A program made the position numbers and the translations under genes. This document shows, in pieces, positions 1-10,706 of a stretch of 64,000 bases of DNA (the first letter of the stretch is position 1; each line of letters opens with the position of its first letter). The notes under the pieces are model-generated. The model worked only from the letters and a program-made list of their open reading frames with translations. It did no database searches and was not told where the DNA came from. The stretch is from assembly GCA_022496185.1 (NCBI GenBank), contig WTXG01000152.1, positions 1 to 64,000 on the forward strand, written 5' to 3'. Origin of the DNA: Multifurca ochricompacta (Eukaryota > Basidiomycota > Agaricomycetes > Russulales > Russulaceae).

Positions 1-750
1 GAGTCAAGGCAGCACGAATTGGAGTGTGTGCTGAATTGAGTGGATGGCAGGGTGTCACAGCCAGGTCTCTGCTGTGTCAAGGGTCGTTCTGGTCAAGCCC
101 CTTCAAGATATGGAGTACCTGCAGGGTCAAAACTGTCAAGGACAAGTCGGTTCCAGGATCAAGGTCAAGACTATCAAAGGCAAGTCAAGTCAGGGTGTCA
201 AGGCGAACCACAGAGGGCCGCAGTCAGGGTTCAAGGCCCACACAAGGTAGGAGGGGCACGCGTGCAAGAGGCGAGTCGAAGCAGTGGCAATAAGCCCTGC
301 TGGAGGTCTGGGGTGAAGGCTCCCTAAGTTGCAGCTTAGGGAGTTCAAGGGAATTCTGGGTGAAGCACAGTAAACCTGTATTAGATACAAGAGAACAGAC
401 TTAAGGTCTGTCTCTCCAAGATGTCCTGCTTAAATACATGTACTGTAGTGTCTTGTAAGTAAAGTAGAAGATTCAATATAGTAAAGTAAATGTCCATATG
501 AATCTCCAGTGGAGATTGAGACAGGAAATGTAAGTGGTGTTGCACCCACTCCAGAAGCGAATGAGTGTCAATCCCAGTCAGCCTAAGAAGTCCGAAAATC
601 AGATAAAGAAAGATCATCAGCTCCAATCACATGACTCGGAGCGAGAAGTCGAAACGTTGAAACAAAAGTCGAACGCGCGCGGCTCGAAAAACCGTCACAA
701 AACGTCACACGCGCGTCGCAAGCTGTCACATCGACAATAAGCGTCACACA
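1..750 (-). repeat. Partial unidentified LTR-like insertion at left edge
   Basis: LINE-A coding sequence stops abruptly at 751. Read on the minus strand, the adjoining DNA begins TGTGTGACGC, the TG start expected of an LTR, right after LINE bases CACCC that would be the target site. No coding potential is recognisable in 1-750. The other end and its target duplication lie outside the window, so both the element class and where the LTR itself ends are inferences. It resembles none of the other LTRs in the window. Confidence 0.35.
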
Positions 751-1463
751 GGGTGCCGTATCGATCAATGTTGGACATAAGTTGCTTGGCCAGCGCCTTG
801 TCCAGGAGTTTTCCCATTGTCTCAAGGAGGGAGATGGGGTGGTGTGCCTTGGCAAGGCTGTAATTGGGTCGGGCAGGCTTAGGGAGAACCACTGTAAGAG
901 CATGCTTCCAGACAGGAGGGACATGTCCAAGCTGAACAGAAGCATTGAACAGGGCTGTGACGTGATTGTCGATAATGGGCCAGGCCCATTTCAGGATGTG
1001 CCAATTGAGTTTGGAAAACCCCAGGGCGGACTTTGATGACATACGGCGAAGATGGTTGGTGAGCTCATCAGATGTGAAGGGGACCCAGTCCTGGGTTGGA
1101 AATCGGGGTGGGTCATCGTCAAAGGAGGGTGGGACTGGGGTGGACTCCGAGCCAAAGAACTGAGCCACAAAGACATCTTCGATGGCAGGGCAATCCCAGA
1201 GGAGAGGACCCTCAGGGCAGCAGATTGCGGGAACGATGGAAATGCAGTGTCCATGGCACCAAGCAGCAACATCCCAGACATCCTGTGTAGCAATAGCATT
1301 GTTCATCCAGGCATGTTTGGCAGCCCAGATTTCATGACATAAGGTAGAGGCTGCAGCAGCCTTTGCAGTGGGGTCGTGTCTAGATCAGCAGAGGGCAGAG
1401 ACAGCCTGGGAACAGGCTGGGTTCCACCACTTGGTGTGTTTAGCACGAGGGGAAGATGTGACA
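751..1463 (-). pseudogene. LINE-A reverse transcriptase, N-terminal fragment
   Basis: The minus-strand reading contains the block preceding the RT palm: WPIIDNHVTALFNASVQ, VWKHALTVVLPKPARP and HPISLLETMGKLLDKALA. The last is the typical LINE RT signature in which a new reading of 'RPISLL..LGK..E/DK' precedes the palm. It matches the equivalent stretch of LINE-C (61440-61527) almost word for word. The coding sequence ends after SNIDRYGT at about 751 where an LTR-like insertion starts, so the catalytic YxDD motif is missing. A frame break and a stop occur near 1306-1410. Clearly non-functional. Confidence 0.85.
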
Positions 1464-2034
1464 GCAAGTGTAGAACAGGCATGATGCGCAGCATACTGAC
1501 TGTGAGGTTGTTAGTGGGTTAGGCTAGAGAACAAGTATACTTCAGATGTTTGAAGAAACTCTATATTACTATACTACATACCTAGAGAACAAGTATCTAC
1601 AAGAGACAGTTAGTTATAGGTAAGGTAGTAAGTAGAGAGTATGGGACTTACACTTCAGATGTTTGAAGAAACTCTGAAGTGTAAGAGACGAAACAGACAC
1701 CCTTATACAGTAGCCCACAAAACCGTTCCAATGTTTGGCCACCCTGAAGAGATTGACCTACCACACAATGAGAATAATTTCCAAAATTAGTAGAAATTAG
1801 TAGATGATAGTGTAGCATCTAAGCTTCAATTAGAGCCTATAATAATGTCAATTGGATCAGTGGTTCATGATATATAAAATGTTTTGTGAGGCATTATCAT
1901 TGGAACAGTTTTGTGGCCAACATGTGAGATGACAAAACCGGTATCTGGTGGTCATGGGAATGCATTGACAGTCATGTGACAATGTTTAATAAGTTGAACA
2001 CACACCAAATAATCATCAAGAACACTTGCTTCTT

Positions 2035-2400
2035 ACCATGCATGCCCTCTCTGCTGCCAAAAGGACTCACATCATCTCCCTCCTCACTTCAGGCAAATCT
2101 GCCCATAAAGTGTCAACTATGACTGGCCATGGCACTATTATCATCTCAAGATGGGTCATAAATACTGCCCTTACCATCCCAAGTCAAATGGAGGGAGACC
2201 AAGGAAGCTGACAGAGAGAAATGCTCAGCATGCTGTTTGCCTTATCTCCTCTGGCAGGGCAGACACAGATGTGGAAGTGACTAGAGCACTTCAGAAGTTG
2301 TTAATGGGTTCCTCTATCAACATAATATGCCCATCCATCCTCCCATCAAGTTTTCAAGCCATAACTGGCCCCTCCCATATCATACACCCCCATTCCATCA
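2035..2400 (+). pseudogene. Tc1-like transposase N-terminal fragment, left arm
   Basis: The reading gives a paired helix-turn-helix-like start, AAKRTHIISLLTSGKSAHKV, then in the next frame PKSNGGRPRKLTERNAQHAV followed by ITSG-like LISSGRADTDVEVTRALQKL. GGRPxKL between two helix-turn-helix blocks is typical of fungal Tc1-like transposases. The frame changes near 2145 and the DDE catalytic region is absent, so only the DNA-binding half remains. The inverted copy at 2625-2999 carries the same frame change, so the break predates the palindrome or was copied with it. Confidence 0.75.
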
Positions 2401-2624
2401 TACAGTAACCCACAAAACCATTCCAATGTTTAACCATCCTGAAGAGATTGACCAACCACACCATAGGAATAATTTCCAAAATTAGTAGAAATTGGTAGAT
2501 GATATTGTATCATCTAAGTGTCACTTAGAGCCTATACTGATGTCAATTGGGTCAGTGGTTTATGATATATAAAATGTTTTGTGTAGCAATGTCATTGGAT
2601 TGGTTTTGTGGCCTATTGCACTTA

Positions 2625-2990
2625 TGATGGAATGGGGGTGTATGATATGGGAGGGGCCAGTTATGGCTTGAAAACTTGATGGGAGGATGGATGGGCATAT
2701 TATGTTGATAGAGGAACCCATTAACAACTTCTGAAGTGCTCTAGTCACTTCCACATCTGTGTCTGCCCTGCCAGAGGAGATAAGGCAAACAGCATGCTGA
2801 GCATTTCTCTCTGTCAGCTTCCTTGGTCTCCCTCCATTTGACTTGGGATGGTAAGGGCAGTATTTATGACCCATCTTGAGATGATAATAGTGCCATGGCC
2901 AGTCATAGTTGACACTTTATGGGCAGATTTGCCTGAAGTGAGGAGGGAGATGATGTGAGTCCTTTTGGCAGCAGAGAGGGCATGCATGGT
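2625..2990 (-). pseudogene. Tc1-like transposase N-terminal fragment, right arm
   Basis: Inverted duplicate of the 2035-2400 fragment. The two readings translate to the same residues throughout the helix-turn-helix region and the GGRPRKL block, and share the same frame change and the same missing catalytic domain. It runs a little past the homologous segment into the central spacer. It cannot encode an active transposase, so mobility of the whole unit would have needed a transposase supplied from elsewhere. Confidence 0.75.
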
Positions 2991-3591
2991 AAGAAGCAAG
3001 TGTTCTTGATGATTATTTGGTGTGTGTTCAACTTATTAAACATTGTCACATGACTGTCAATGCATTCCCATGACCACCAGATACCGGTTTTGTCATCTCA
3101 CATGTTGGCCACAAAACTGTTCCAATGATAATGCCTCACAAAACATTTTATATATCATGAACCACTGATCCAATTGACATTATTATAGGCTCTAATTGAA
3201 GCTTAGATGCTACACTATCATCTACTAATTTCTACTAATTTTGGAAATTATTCTCATTGTGTGGTAGGTCAATCTCTTCAGGGTGGCCAAACATTGGAAC
3301 GGTTTTGTGGGCTACTGTATACTCTTCAAGGGATGGTCTGTGCACTGGGAATAAGTCCACAAGTGCTGGACAAAGTCCAAACAATAAACAAGAGGGCATA
3401 AGGCCATTGGCTACTACAGGAATCACATGTTATATGGTGCATCAGTCAGCCACTGTGGAATGTGAGAAAGAAGGTAATAATGATAATGTAAAAAGTCCGA
3501 GACTCCGGTATCTAATCTAATCTACAAAGTAGCTAATCTGATCACCTGATGCCTGAAGCATCACCGAACACATCCTGTGTTCAACAGCAAG

Positions 3592-3785
3592 GTGGGCATC
3601 AGAAATGGTCAAGATGATGTCCAGAAGCTGGTCAGCAAAGGAGTCCACAGCAGAGGCCGAGTCCAGAGCAGGGATCTCAGGGAGGGAAATTTTCAGGTGA
3701 TCACGCCAAGCAATGAGCGTGTCATCTGAGACCTTGGTGATGTAAGATTTGACAGCTGGAGCAGGTGTCAGTGTCAGCAGGGAGT
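3592..3785 (-). pseudogene. LINE-A linker between endonuclease and RT
   Basis: This minus-strand stretch reads PAPAVKSYITKVSDDTLIAW followed by an acidic segment around PALDSASAVDSFADQLLDI, which is the region between endonuclease and RT in LINEs. It lies between the GCTGC target duplication of Gypsy-1 and the GCAAG duplication of the S1 solo LTR. Its reading continues in register across both insertions, which ties the separated LINE-A pieces together. Confidence 0.75.
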
Positions 3786-3790
3786 GCTGC

Positions 3791-4384
3791 TGTAACGCCT
3801 GGTGCAGGCGTTCGTCACGACATGTGAGGAGTTGTGTAGCGAAACTACGAAGTCAGGTGTGTACTGTCTTTCAAGTACACGGAGATCGGGTGAGGAGTCA
3901 ACACAAAGGAGCTAATCCCTTAGTGTCGGTGAGCGGACAAGTGCCAGAAGCACTGAGACGATTCAAGAGTTGGGTCTTAGGAATCACCCAGAAGGTAATG
4001 CACCAAGTCAATTAAGAAGTCAAGTCTAAGGCATACAGGCTATCTAGGCAGGCCTTATATACGTAATAGAGATCGGAGTCTGAATTGGAGTATCGTACTT
4101 GATGTATCAACGAAGTCGTAATCTATCCAAAGAGGGAACGGAATCAAGTGGGCCAGATGAGAATATACGTAGACGGATCCGGTATAGTCGTGATTCTGGT
4201 GGGAAAATACATAAGAGTCCTTGTGTAAAGTATGAGTCAGAGATAAGCACAGCCTTGGTCAAAGATAAGGAACAAATATACACAAAGGGGGTCATGACTC
4301 GGTCAACAAAGGGGCAAACAAGGCCAAATGGGGTGTCACGTGATAGAAAAAGAAAAACAGGGCATCGCAACGGGGTTCGTAACA
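3791..4384 (-). repeat. Gypsy-1 3' LTR
   Basis: On the element's strand it reads from TGTTACGAACC to GGCGTTACA, giving TG..CA ends, with a TATATAAGG promoter box near 4055-4063. Compared with the 5' LTR at 10707-11296 I count 13 substitutions at 11 sites and about four 1-nt indels. All of the substitutions are transitions at CpG positions. The target duplication GCTGC precedes it. Confidence 0.93.
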
Positions 4385-4398
4385 TTACCCCTCTTTTA
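4385..4398 (-). other. Gypsy-1 polypurine tract
   Basis: On the minus strand AAAAGAGGGGTAA sits immediately before the 3' LTR. This purine run is the usual primer site for plus-strand DNA synthesis. It is consistent with the assigned element orientation and boundary. Confidence 0.8.
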
Positions 4399-4415
4399 AG
4401 TCCTAGCAGAGCCAG

Positions 4416-5810
4416 CTAGATTGGCGCACCATCATCATCCTGGACTAGGGAAAGGTAGTTGTCGGCTATGGCGTAGTGGTCCGCATCATAATTCTCCTTT
4501 TCTGCGTCGACAGGGCAAATGTGTGTTCGTAGAAAACCGTAGGGCCCTCGTCGCCCACAGCGAAAGCAGCCATCGTAAACATGGCAGTCGATCTCTCGAT
4601 GACTGGCGTTGTGGGAGAGACATTTGCCGCACCACCCTGAGGGGTTCTGGATGGTGGGGGCCTGCGTGAGTCATCGGAACAGGCATTGGCGACTCCAGTG
4701 CGAGGTACTCTGGCAATGTCGACATCGTTTTGCGGCTTTAGGGCAACACCAGCTAAGGTGGTACTTGCTGCTACAGTGCCAGCAAAGCTTGCCATTGGGA
4801 TTTTCATGGAGACGTGGCATTTCGAAGCAATGAGGATTAAGCCGGGGCGCAAGGTCGAGGCGGTGACAAGGGAGTGGTTGCGCAAAAATATTGGCGTACC
4901 GTTCGGAAATCGTTTGGTATGCCTCCCCTTGTTCCAACCTTGTCCTGATACTCACCAGGTGATGCTCTATGTTGAAAACCCCCTGGTTAATCTTTACCAT
5001 CTGTCGTTCATAATCACGGCACTGCATCTCTAAGTTGTCTCGGAGTGCCTGGAACTTGCGGAGTCATGCAATTTCGGCAGTCAGTCGTGGCATTCGTAAG
5101 TCTCGAAGCACCTCATTGATCGCGAAGGCGCATGGGTTGTGGGCCGAGAGGTGTTGCAAATGTTCGGGCCCTAGGACATAATGCAGTCGACCGACGTTCT
5201 TCTCTTTGAGGTAGACCAGGGCTCCATAGACGGGCCCTCCTTTCTCTAAACATCTGGCCACATCCATACCTTCGTTGGTGTAGTAGATGTACTTGGCCAC
5301 CTCTGTAGTGCTGTCATTCTTGGTCGATGGGATCATGAGCGGGAAGTAAAACTGTGAGTTGGGGTCATTGGGGAAGAAGGGGAATTCAGGGGACTCGTCA
5401 CCGAAGTCTACGTCGATCAGATCGTTGGGATGGGGGTGTTCGGGCAGATTAAAATCTTCGTCGATGTTGATGATTCTGTCCCCTTGGGCCACTTGGGCGG
5501 TCGCATCGTAGTCAATAGGAGAAAGTGGGCGAGAAGGAGGATGCAGAGGAGTAAGTACGGGAAACGCATCAATGGCGGCAGAGGCGTGGATCTTAGACGA
5601 TGACATGGATGGATTTCTGGTCAGTTGCGGGGGAGAGAGCTGCTCGATAACTCGTATTTTCTCTGGCTCTTTATCTGCCTCTGGGTGGCGTCTATAGAAG
5701 TCTTCGATGAGCTTGGGCGCAAAGACATCCGCAGCAGGTTCCCACGAGTTGTCGGCATCTGGGAATCCCTTCCATTTGATCAAATAATGGAGTCTTTGAT
5801 TATGTCCTCA
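4416..5810 (-). pseudogene. Gypsy-1 chromodomain and cysteine-rich C-terminal extension
   Basis: The minus-strand reading starts with a chromodomain (LHYLIKWKGFPDADNSWEPA, then LIEDFYRRHPEA), as in chromoviruses, where it directs integration to heterochromatin. It continues about 430 residues further: an acidic, proline-rich linker; VGRLHYVLGPEHLQHLSAHN; a helical stretch; then four Cys/His clusters. The second cluster, CRHCQSTSHWSRQC, is a canonical CX2CX4HX4C zinc knuckle. The others are CWHCSSKYHLSWCC, CGKCLSHNASHREIDC and CFRCGRRG..THIC. The reading ends at 4416, just before the polypurine tract. TGA codons at 4671-4673, 5064-5066 and 5808-5810 interrupt it. Extra zinc knuckles after the chromodomain are not part of the standard Gypsy plan. 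Confidence 0.75.
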
Positions 5811-7256
5811 ACCCTTCCATTTGGCGTCGGCAATACGTTCCACTTCCCATTCCAGTTCTCCATCAACAGGTCGGGGGGGTCTGGGAAAGTTCTGACCATG
5901 AATGGTGGTTTCTTTGTACGGCGTTAGAAGGTTGGCATGGAAGACAGGGTGTATCTTCCAGTGGCGGGTAACGTGAGCTTGTACGTGACGTCCGAGAGCT
6001 TCTGTTCGATTACGAAGGGGCCATGGCGCTGGGAGCTAATTTCGCCGTTGGGTGTGACGTGTGGATATTGCGCCCCTCTAACCAGACTTGATCTCTGACC
6101 TGTAAGGCGTAAACTTAGTGGGCTTCTCGGCCAGGGTCCTTTGCGCCTTCTGAAGATTTCTGTTGGCCGATTCCCGTATCTCCTCCCATTGGTCAATACG
6201 CTGTGTCACAATGGTACATTCCTGGGTTTGTCTGTCCATGTAGTGCGAGGGTCCATCCCATAATAAGAGAAAAGGGGTGGTCTTCGTTGTTCCATTTGGC
6301 CAGCTATTATGCGCAAACTCAGCTGTCGCCAGCCATTCTGCCCAGTCGTTCTGTCGTTTGTTACACCAAAATTGAAGGTATTGTTCCAGCCATTGATTTG
6401 TTCATTCTGACTGCCCATCCGTCTGGGGGTGATATGTGGTGGATATGTTCTGTTGAATATCAAGACGTTTACAGAGTGCTTGGGCAAACATGGAGGCGAA
6501 TCGTGGGTCTCGGTCGGAGATAATCTTCTGCAGCAGTCCATAATGCCGGTAGACGTGGTTCAGGTAGAGTTTTGCAACTCCTTCCACTGATATTGTCTCG
6601 TTGCAGGGAATGAAGAGGGCGGCCTTTGAGTAGTCATGGTCCGTGATGGTAAGTATCGAGTCGTATCCCTGTGACTGTGGGAGTTTGACAATGAAGTCCA
6701 TGGCGATGGTCTGGAAGGGAGCTGTTGCGACTGGCGTGATGGGTGAAAGTGCCAGCAGTCTTGGGTGAGTGTTTACTTTGTTTGCCTGGCATTCTGCGCA
6801 TCCTTTGACATATGCTTCGACATCCTTTTTCATGTTTGGCCACCAGTAGTCTCATTTGGCAAGGGCGTATGTATTTGCGATCCCTGGGTGTCCTGCAGAG
6901 GGAAGGTCGTGGTGAAAATGGATCACCCCCCTCTTAATGTTGTCGCCACCAGTGACAACCAATCAATCGCCGTCTTTCCACCAGAGCCCGTTTTTCATTT
7001 TTATGTTGTGCGGCTCTGCCCAGGATTTACACAGTTCCTGGTTCATATTCTGTGTTACTTGGGCCCATAGATCCATGTCGTGGAGGCTAACAACAGCGGT
7101 TTTCGCAAAGACATCTTCTGGTAGGACGATGATATTGTCATTGTCGTTTTCCCCTTCATCTCGTCTGGTTGGTCTGGACAGGGCGTCAGCTCGTGCATTG
7201 CGAGCTCCAGGTAGGTGCTTGAGTGTGAAGTTATATTCTTCAAGCTCCAGGACTTC
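5811..7256 (-). pseudogene. Gypsy-1 integrase
   Basis: The minus-strand reading has the zinc-binding HHCC block (HFHHDLPSAGHPG ... GCAECQANK), then the DDE core with MDFIVKLP, ISDRDPRFAS and TDGQSE. After it comes a GPF-type C-terminal block (SSQRHGPFVIEQKLSDVTYK) typical of chromovirus integrases. In-frame TGA codons at 6402-6404 (after GQSE, where an R is usual) and 6852-6854 (before DYWWPNM) break it, and there is a frame change near 6200. The integrase inserts element cDNA into host chromatin. Confidence 0.85.
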
Positions 7257-8864
7257 TCATGCTATCCGTCGGCTGATTTTGTGCGGTTCTCTCCAGTACA
7301 AAAGGTTGGAGTGGTCGGTATAGATGATGGTTTTGTGTGGAGATCCAGCCAAGTATGGTCGCCAATGTCGTAACGCTTTAATGATAGCCAATAATTCCCT
7401 GTCCCAAATGTCGTAATTTCTTTCTGCAGGTGAGAACGTTTCCGAGTAGAATGCAACGGGATGAAGGATTCCTCCAGCATTTCTTTGCGATAAGACTGCG
7501 CCATTGGCATACATGGAAGCATCAACCTCCAGTTCAAAGGGTTTGGCTAGGTCGGGTTGAATAAGAACCAGTTCAGAACTGATAATCGCTTTAATCTGGT
7601 TGAATGCTCTCTGCTGTGGTTTGTCCCAGTGCCAGGGCACGTCCTTTTTCAACAAATCATTAAGCGGTCGGGCGATGGCTGAGAATCCTTTGACGAAGCA
7701 TCGGTAGAAATTACAGAATCCGATGAACGATCGGACGTCTTTGGTGCACTGAGGGGCGGTCCATTCTCAAATGCCTTGCACCTTTACAGGGTCCATGCGC
7801 ACTTGCCCCCCTTCCAGGATAACACCCAGATATTTGACGGTCTTCTGTTTGAAGGAACATTTGGCGGGTTTCAAATAAAGGTCATGTTTTGCCAGGATTT
7901 CCAGTACCTCGTGAACTTGGGTTCGGTGGTGGTGAATGTCGTCTTTTGTGGCTACCAGGATATCATCCATATACACCACGACCTCTTCTGTGAGGATCAG
8001 GTCTCGGAAAATGTGATTCATCATGGCCTGGAAGGTTGCCGGCGAGTTCGTTAAGCCAAAGAACATAACATTGGGTTCGAAGAGTCCTTGATTGGTCTTG
8101 AAGGCGGCTTTGGGCTGGTCGCCTTCTCGGATGCGAATGTTATTGTATCCCCAACGAACGTCCATTTTCGAAAACAAGGCTTTGTCATGCATTTTGTCAA
8201 TGATTTCCGAGATTAGAGGAAGTGGATAGTTATTTTTCACTGTAAGTTCGTTAATCTGTCTGTAATCCTGTACTGGTCGCAGTTTCCCGTCCTTCTTTTT
8301 AATGAAAAAGAAGGGTGATGCATAAGGCGAGTTGGAAGGTCATATGTATCCTTTTGCCAGGTGTTCTTCCAGGAAGGTAGAAAGCGCTTCCCTTTCTGGC
8401 TGTGATAAGGGGTAGATCTTACAGTCCACTGATTGCAGGGCATCTGGGACGAAGTCAATGGCATGATCCCAAGGTCGAGAGGGAGGGAAGCGTTGTGATT
8501 CCTCCTCTGAGAAGACCTTCCAGTGTCGATGATATTCTACCGGGACCACTTCTTCAAACATTTTCTCTGGGTTCTTCGGTGCCTCTGCCTGGGCCAATTC
8601 TGATGCTTTCGTAACATAACAGTACACCTGATCTACAGGTTCTACGTCACTCCAGGTGATGGCCGATCCCATGACAATAGCATGGGTGAGAGGGTGTTGT
8701 GTAGCGTAGTCATATCCCAGGGACGTAATGATAACTGGGTAGAAATCTTTGTCCATAGTGGCCTCTGCCCAGTTGATTTTAGGTTCGAATGCTGCCAGCC
8801 ATGGGTATCCTAGAACCATGTCTTCCTCTCCTAGATCCATGATGAGGAAGCGAAGTTGCTTTGT
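7257..8864 (-). pseudogene. Gypsy-1 reverse transcriptase and RNase H
   Basis: RT motifs are readable in order: [44 protein letters not shown] and the catalytic VYMDDILVA, followed by [14 protein letters not shown] and SFIGFCNFYRCFVKGFS. RNase H follows with FELEVDASMYANGAVLSQ, SPAERNYDIWDRELLAI and IIYTDHSNLLYW. In-frame TGA codons lie at 7257-7259, 7767-7769 and 8340-8342, each where relatives have an arginine. Without them the reading would be continuous. Confidence 0.9.
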
Positions 8865-9167
8865 TCATTCCCCAACCTGTACTTCCAAATCACAGTAATG
8901 CGTGATTTTCCCAGCTTTGTTAGCTGTCCCATCTATGTTCCAAATATTTTTCTCTTGGGGGAGTAACTGTGTCCCCAATCCTAGCGTCCTCTGGAGTCGT
9001 TGGCTAATGAAGTTGTCTGTAGCTCCAGAGTCGATCAATATTTGTCTGTCGGCCGTCTTCTGTTTGGTTTCAAAATGTACTGGTATTTTTAACAATTTGA
9101 AACGACTAGTGTATACAGAAGTTACATGGAGTGCTCTTGCCCAGGCCGATGGGGTCGAGCCGATCAA
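8865..9167 (-). pseudogene. Gypsy-1 aspartic protease
   Basis: The retroviral-type active site LIDSGATDNFIS is present, followed by NIDGTANKAGKITHYCDLEV, the usual flap and C-terminal block of Gypsy proteases. A TGA at 8865-8867 separates it from the RT part. The upstream junction to gag changes frame around 9165. The enzyme would process the Gag-Pol polyprotein in virus-like particles. Confidence 0.85.
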
Positions 9168-10690
9168 AAATCCTTTTGGCCAAAGGCCTTGTCAACGATT
9201 AAGGCGCGTACCGCCTCGTCTTCGTTCATCATATGCTCCCAGATAGCTGCCGCTTTCTGCTCTTTGGTCTTTGGGGCGGTTACCGGGTTTTCTTTTACTG
9301 GGGTAGGTAGATTTTGTACTGGCGGTGTCATGGTGGTGGCAGCTACTGTTGCTTCAGCGGCACAAACTGTCTTTTTGGGGCAGAATTGCGACATGTGTCC
9401 TTGTGCCGGCAGTGAAAGCAGTGCCCTTCCTTCATAAGATTTTTCTTTTCATCGTCGGTAAGGGCTGCTCGAGCTTTAGTGCGATCTGCCGACATGTCCA
9501 TGGCATTGGGGTCTCGGGGATGGGTAGGTTTTACCCCAAACGCCGCTTTCCACTGATCACGGGTTTTACCCTTCTTTGTATCAACTCCAAATCGTGTTTG
9601 GAAGTCTAGATAGTCCTGCTGCTGTGTTCTGGCAGCACTTGTCCATTGGCTCCATGATTCGGGGTGATGGAATTGGATGATATTTTTCACCAGGGGGTTG
9701 GGCAGCCCCTGGGAGAAGAGGTCCAGCGTCGCCTCTTCGTTTACATCATACCCCGCTCTCTTGGCCAGGTTGTGAAATCTGGCTACATAGACATCCAAGT
9801 CACCTCTCTCCATTTTGAGGGACTTCAGTTCTCTGGCAGCCTTCTGTTTGGCCTGCCCATCTGTGAAGGCGTCTTTAAATCTTTGCACCACTACATCCCA
9901 CAGATCTTCGTCTGTGGTTCTGGTTCCAGCTGTAACTCTGTCATTCAGCCATTCAATCTGCTCCATTGTCCAATCATCGACAGAATCCCCTCTGATTAGC
10001 GAGAGGAAAAGGTTGGTTCGTTGGAAGGGTTTACGATCTGGGGGACGTCATGATTGAAATTTTTGAACGTCTCAAACTCGAGCATGAACTTTTTGCTCTG
10101 TGATCGGTCACTGGTAAACGTGGTCGGCAGGACTCCCTAAGGCGTCCTGATGGGGGAGGGAGGTTTGGAGTGGGACAATGGGAGCGGGGTCGGGTAACTG
10201 TGCAGCAATGGTCGACATTGTTGGGTCGTAATAGTCGGGGTGTCTGAGGTTTGTCATGTAATCTGGGGAGAGACTAAAGCAGATGTTCTGAACGTAGTAC
10301 TCTCGGTGCAACTGTCTGAGCCATAAAACTGGTGGCTATAACTGTGCGTCTTCGCTGCTTTCTTCGATGTATTCTTCTGGTTCTGAATCTGTGACGATGG
10401 CTGGAGGATTCTCTCTCCAAGGTCCTAGGCCATAATCTGGTGGGGCGGGTCCTGTGTAACCCAGGAACGATGGCTTCTAGAGTAACGGATACGGTACCAG
10501 ACCCTCTTCTGTTCGTCGTATTCAACTGGCTGGTACTGGTCGTTGTGATAGACGTAGTATCCAAACTCGGTTTCAAAATCTTTCCAGACGGCAGAGCCAA
10601 GGACTTGTTGTGAAAGATTATCCTCGTCTCGGCGGTTGATGAGTTCTTCGTGGTGCAAGGTCTGACTGCGGCTGGATGAAGCCACGGTGG
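9164..10690 (-). pseudogene. Gypsy-1 gag
   Basis: The retrotransposon gag core is readable at 9966-9500 (EQIEWLNDRV, WDVVVQRFKDAFTD, LDVYVARFHNLAKRAGYD, ATLDLFSQGLPNPLVKNII). A zinc knuckle begins GHCFHCR and continues, after a frame change near 9400, as GHMSQFCPKK. The N-terminal region to about 10690 reads in alternating frames (WKDFETEFGYYVYHNDQYQ; CFSLSPDYMTNLRHPDYYD), so at least three frame changes are present. Gag would form the capsid. This copy cannot make an intact product. Confidence 0.8.
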
Positions 10691-10706
10691 GGAGAGACTG
10701 ACTTAA

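Larger units (their letters stand above)
1708..3317. mobile_element. Palindromic (foldback) Tc1/mariner-like element
   Basis: This 1610-bp unit starts CAGTAGCCCACAAAACCG and ends with its exact inverse, and is flanked by TA on both sides (1706-1707, 3318-3319). CAGT ends with TA duplication are the Tc1/mariner hallmark. Arms 1708-2402 and 2624-3317 are inverted copies about 695 bp long. The 221-bp centre (2403-2623) is a third, diverged copy of the terminal region, itself starting CAGTAACCCAC. Each arm holds the same truncated transposase N-terminus. The empty site survives in the second copy of the host LTR near 61785, so the palindrome moved as one unit. Confidence 0.9.
1469..3586 (-). repeat. 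Solo LTR (family S1) interrupted by a Tc1/mariner palindrome
   Basis: The unit runs from TGTAGAACAGG to TTCAACA and is flanked by the 5-bp target duplication GCAAG (1464-1468 and 3587-3591) inside LINE-A. Subtracting the Tc1-like insertion and its duplicated TA leaves 506 bp, close to the intact 501-bp copy at 61551-62051. TG..CA ends plus a 5-bp duplication identify a solo LTR. A TATATAAGG box reads on the minus strand, so the LTR is probably in minus orientation. It holds two 30-nt direct repeats around ACTTCAGATGTTTGAAG. No internal retrotransposon genes of this family are seen in the window. Confidence 0.85.

Noticed and set aside
4416..9170. TGA read as an amino acid (alternative code or recoding)
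   Set aside because: Both protease genes end in TGA, and relatives of the elements in the same window have CGA at the matching site. CpG decay explains the pattern.
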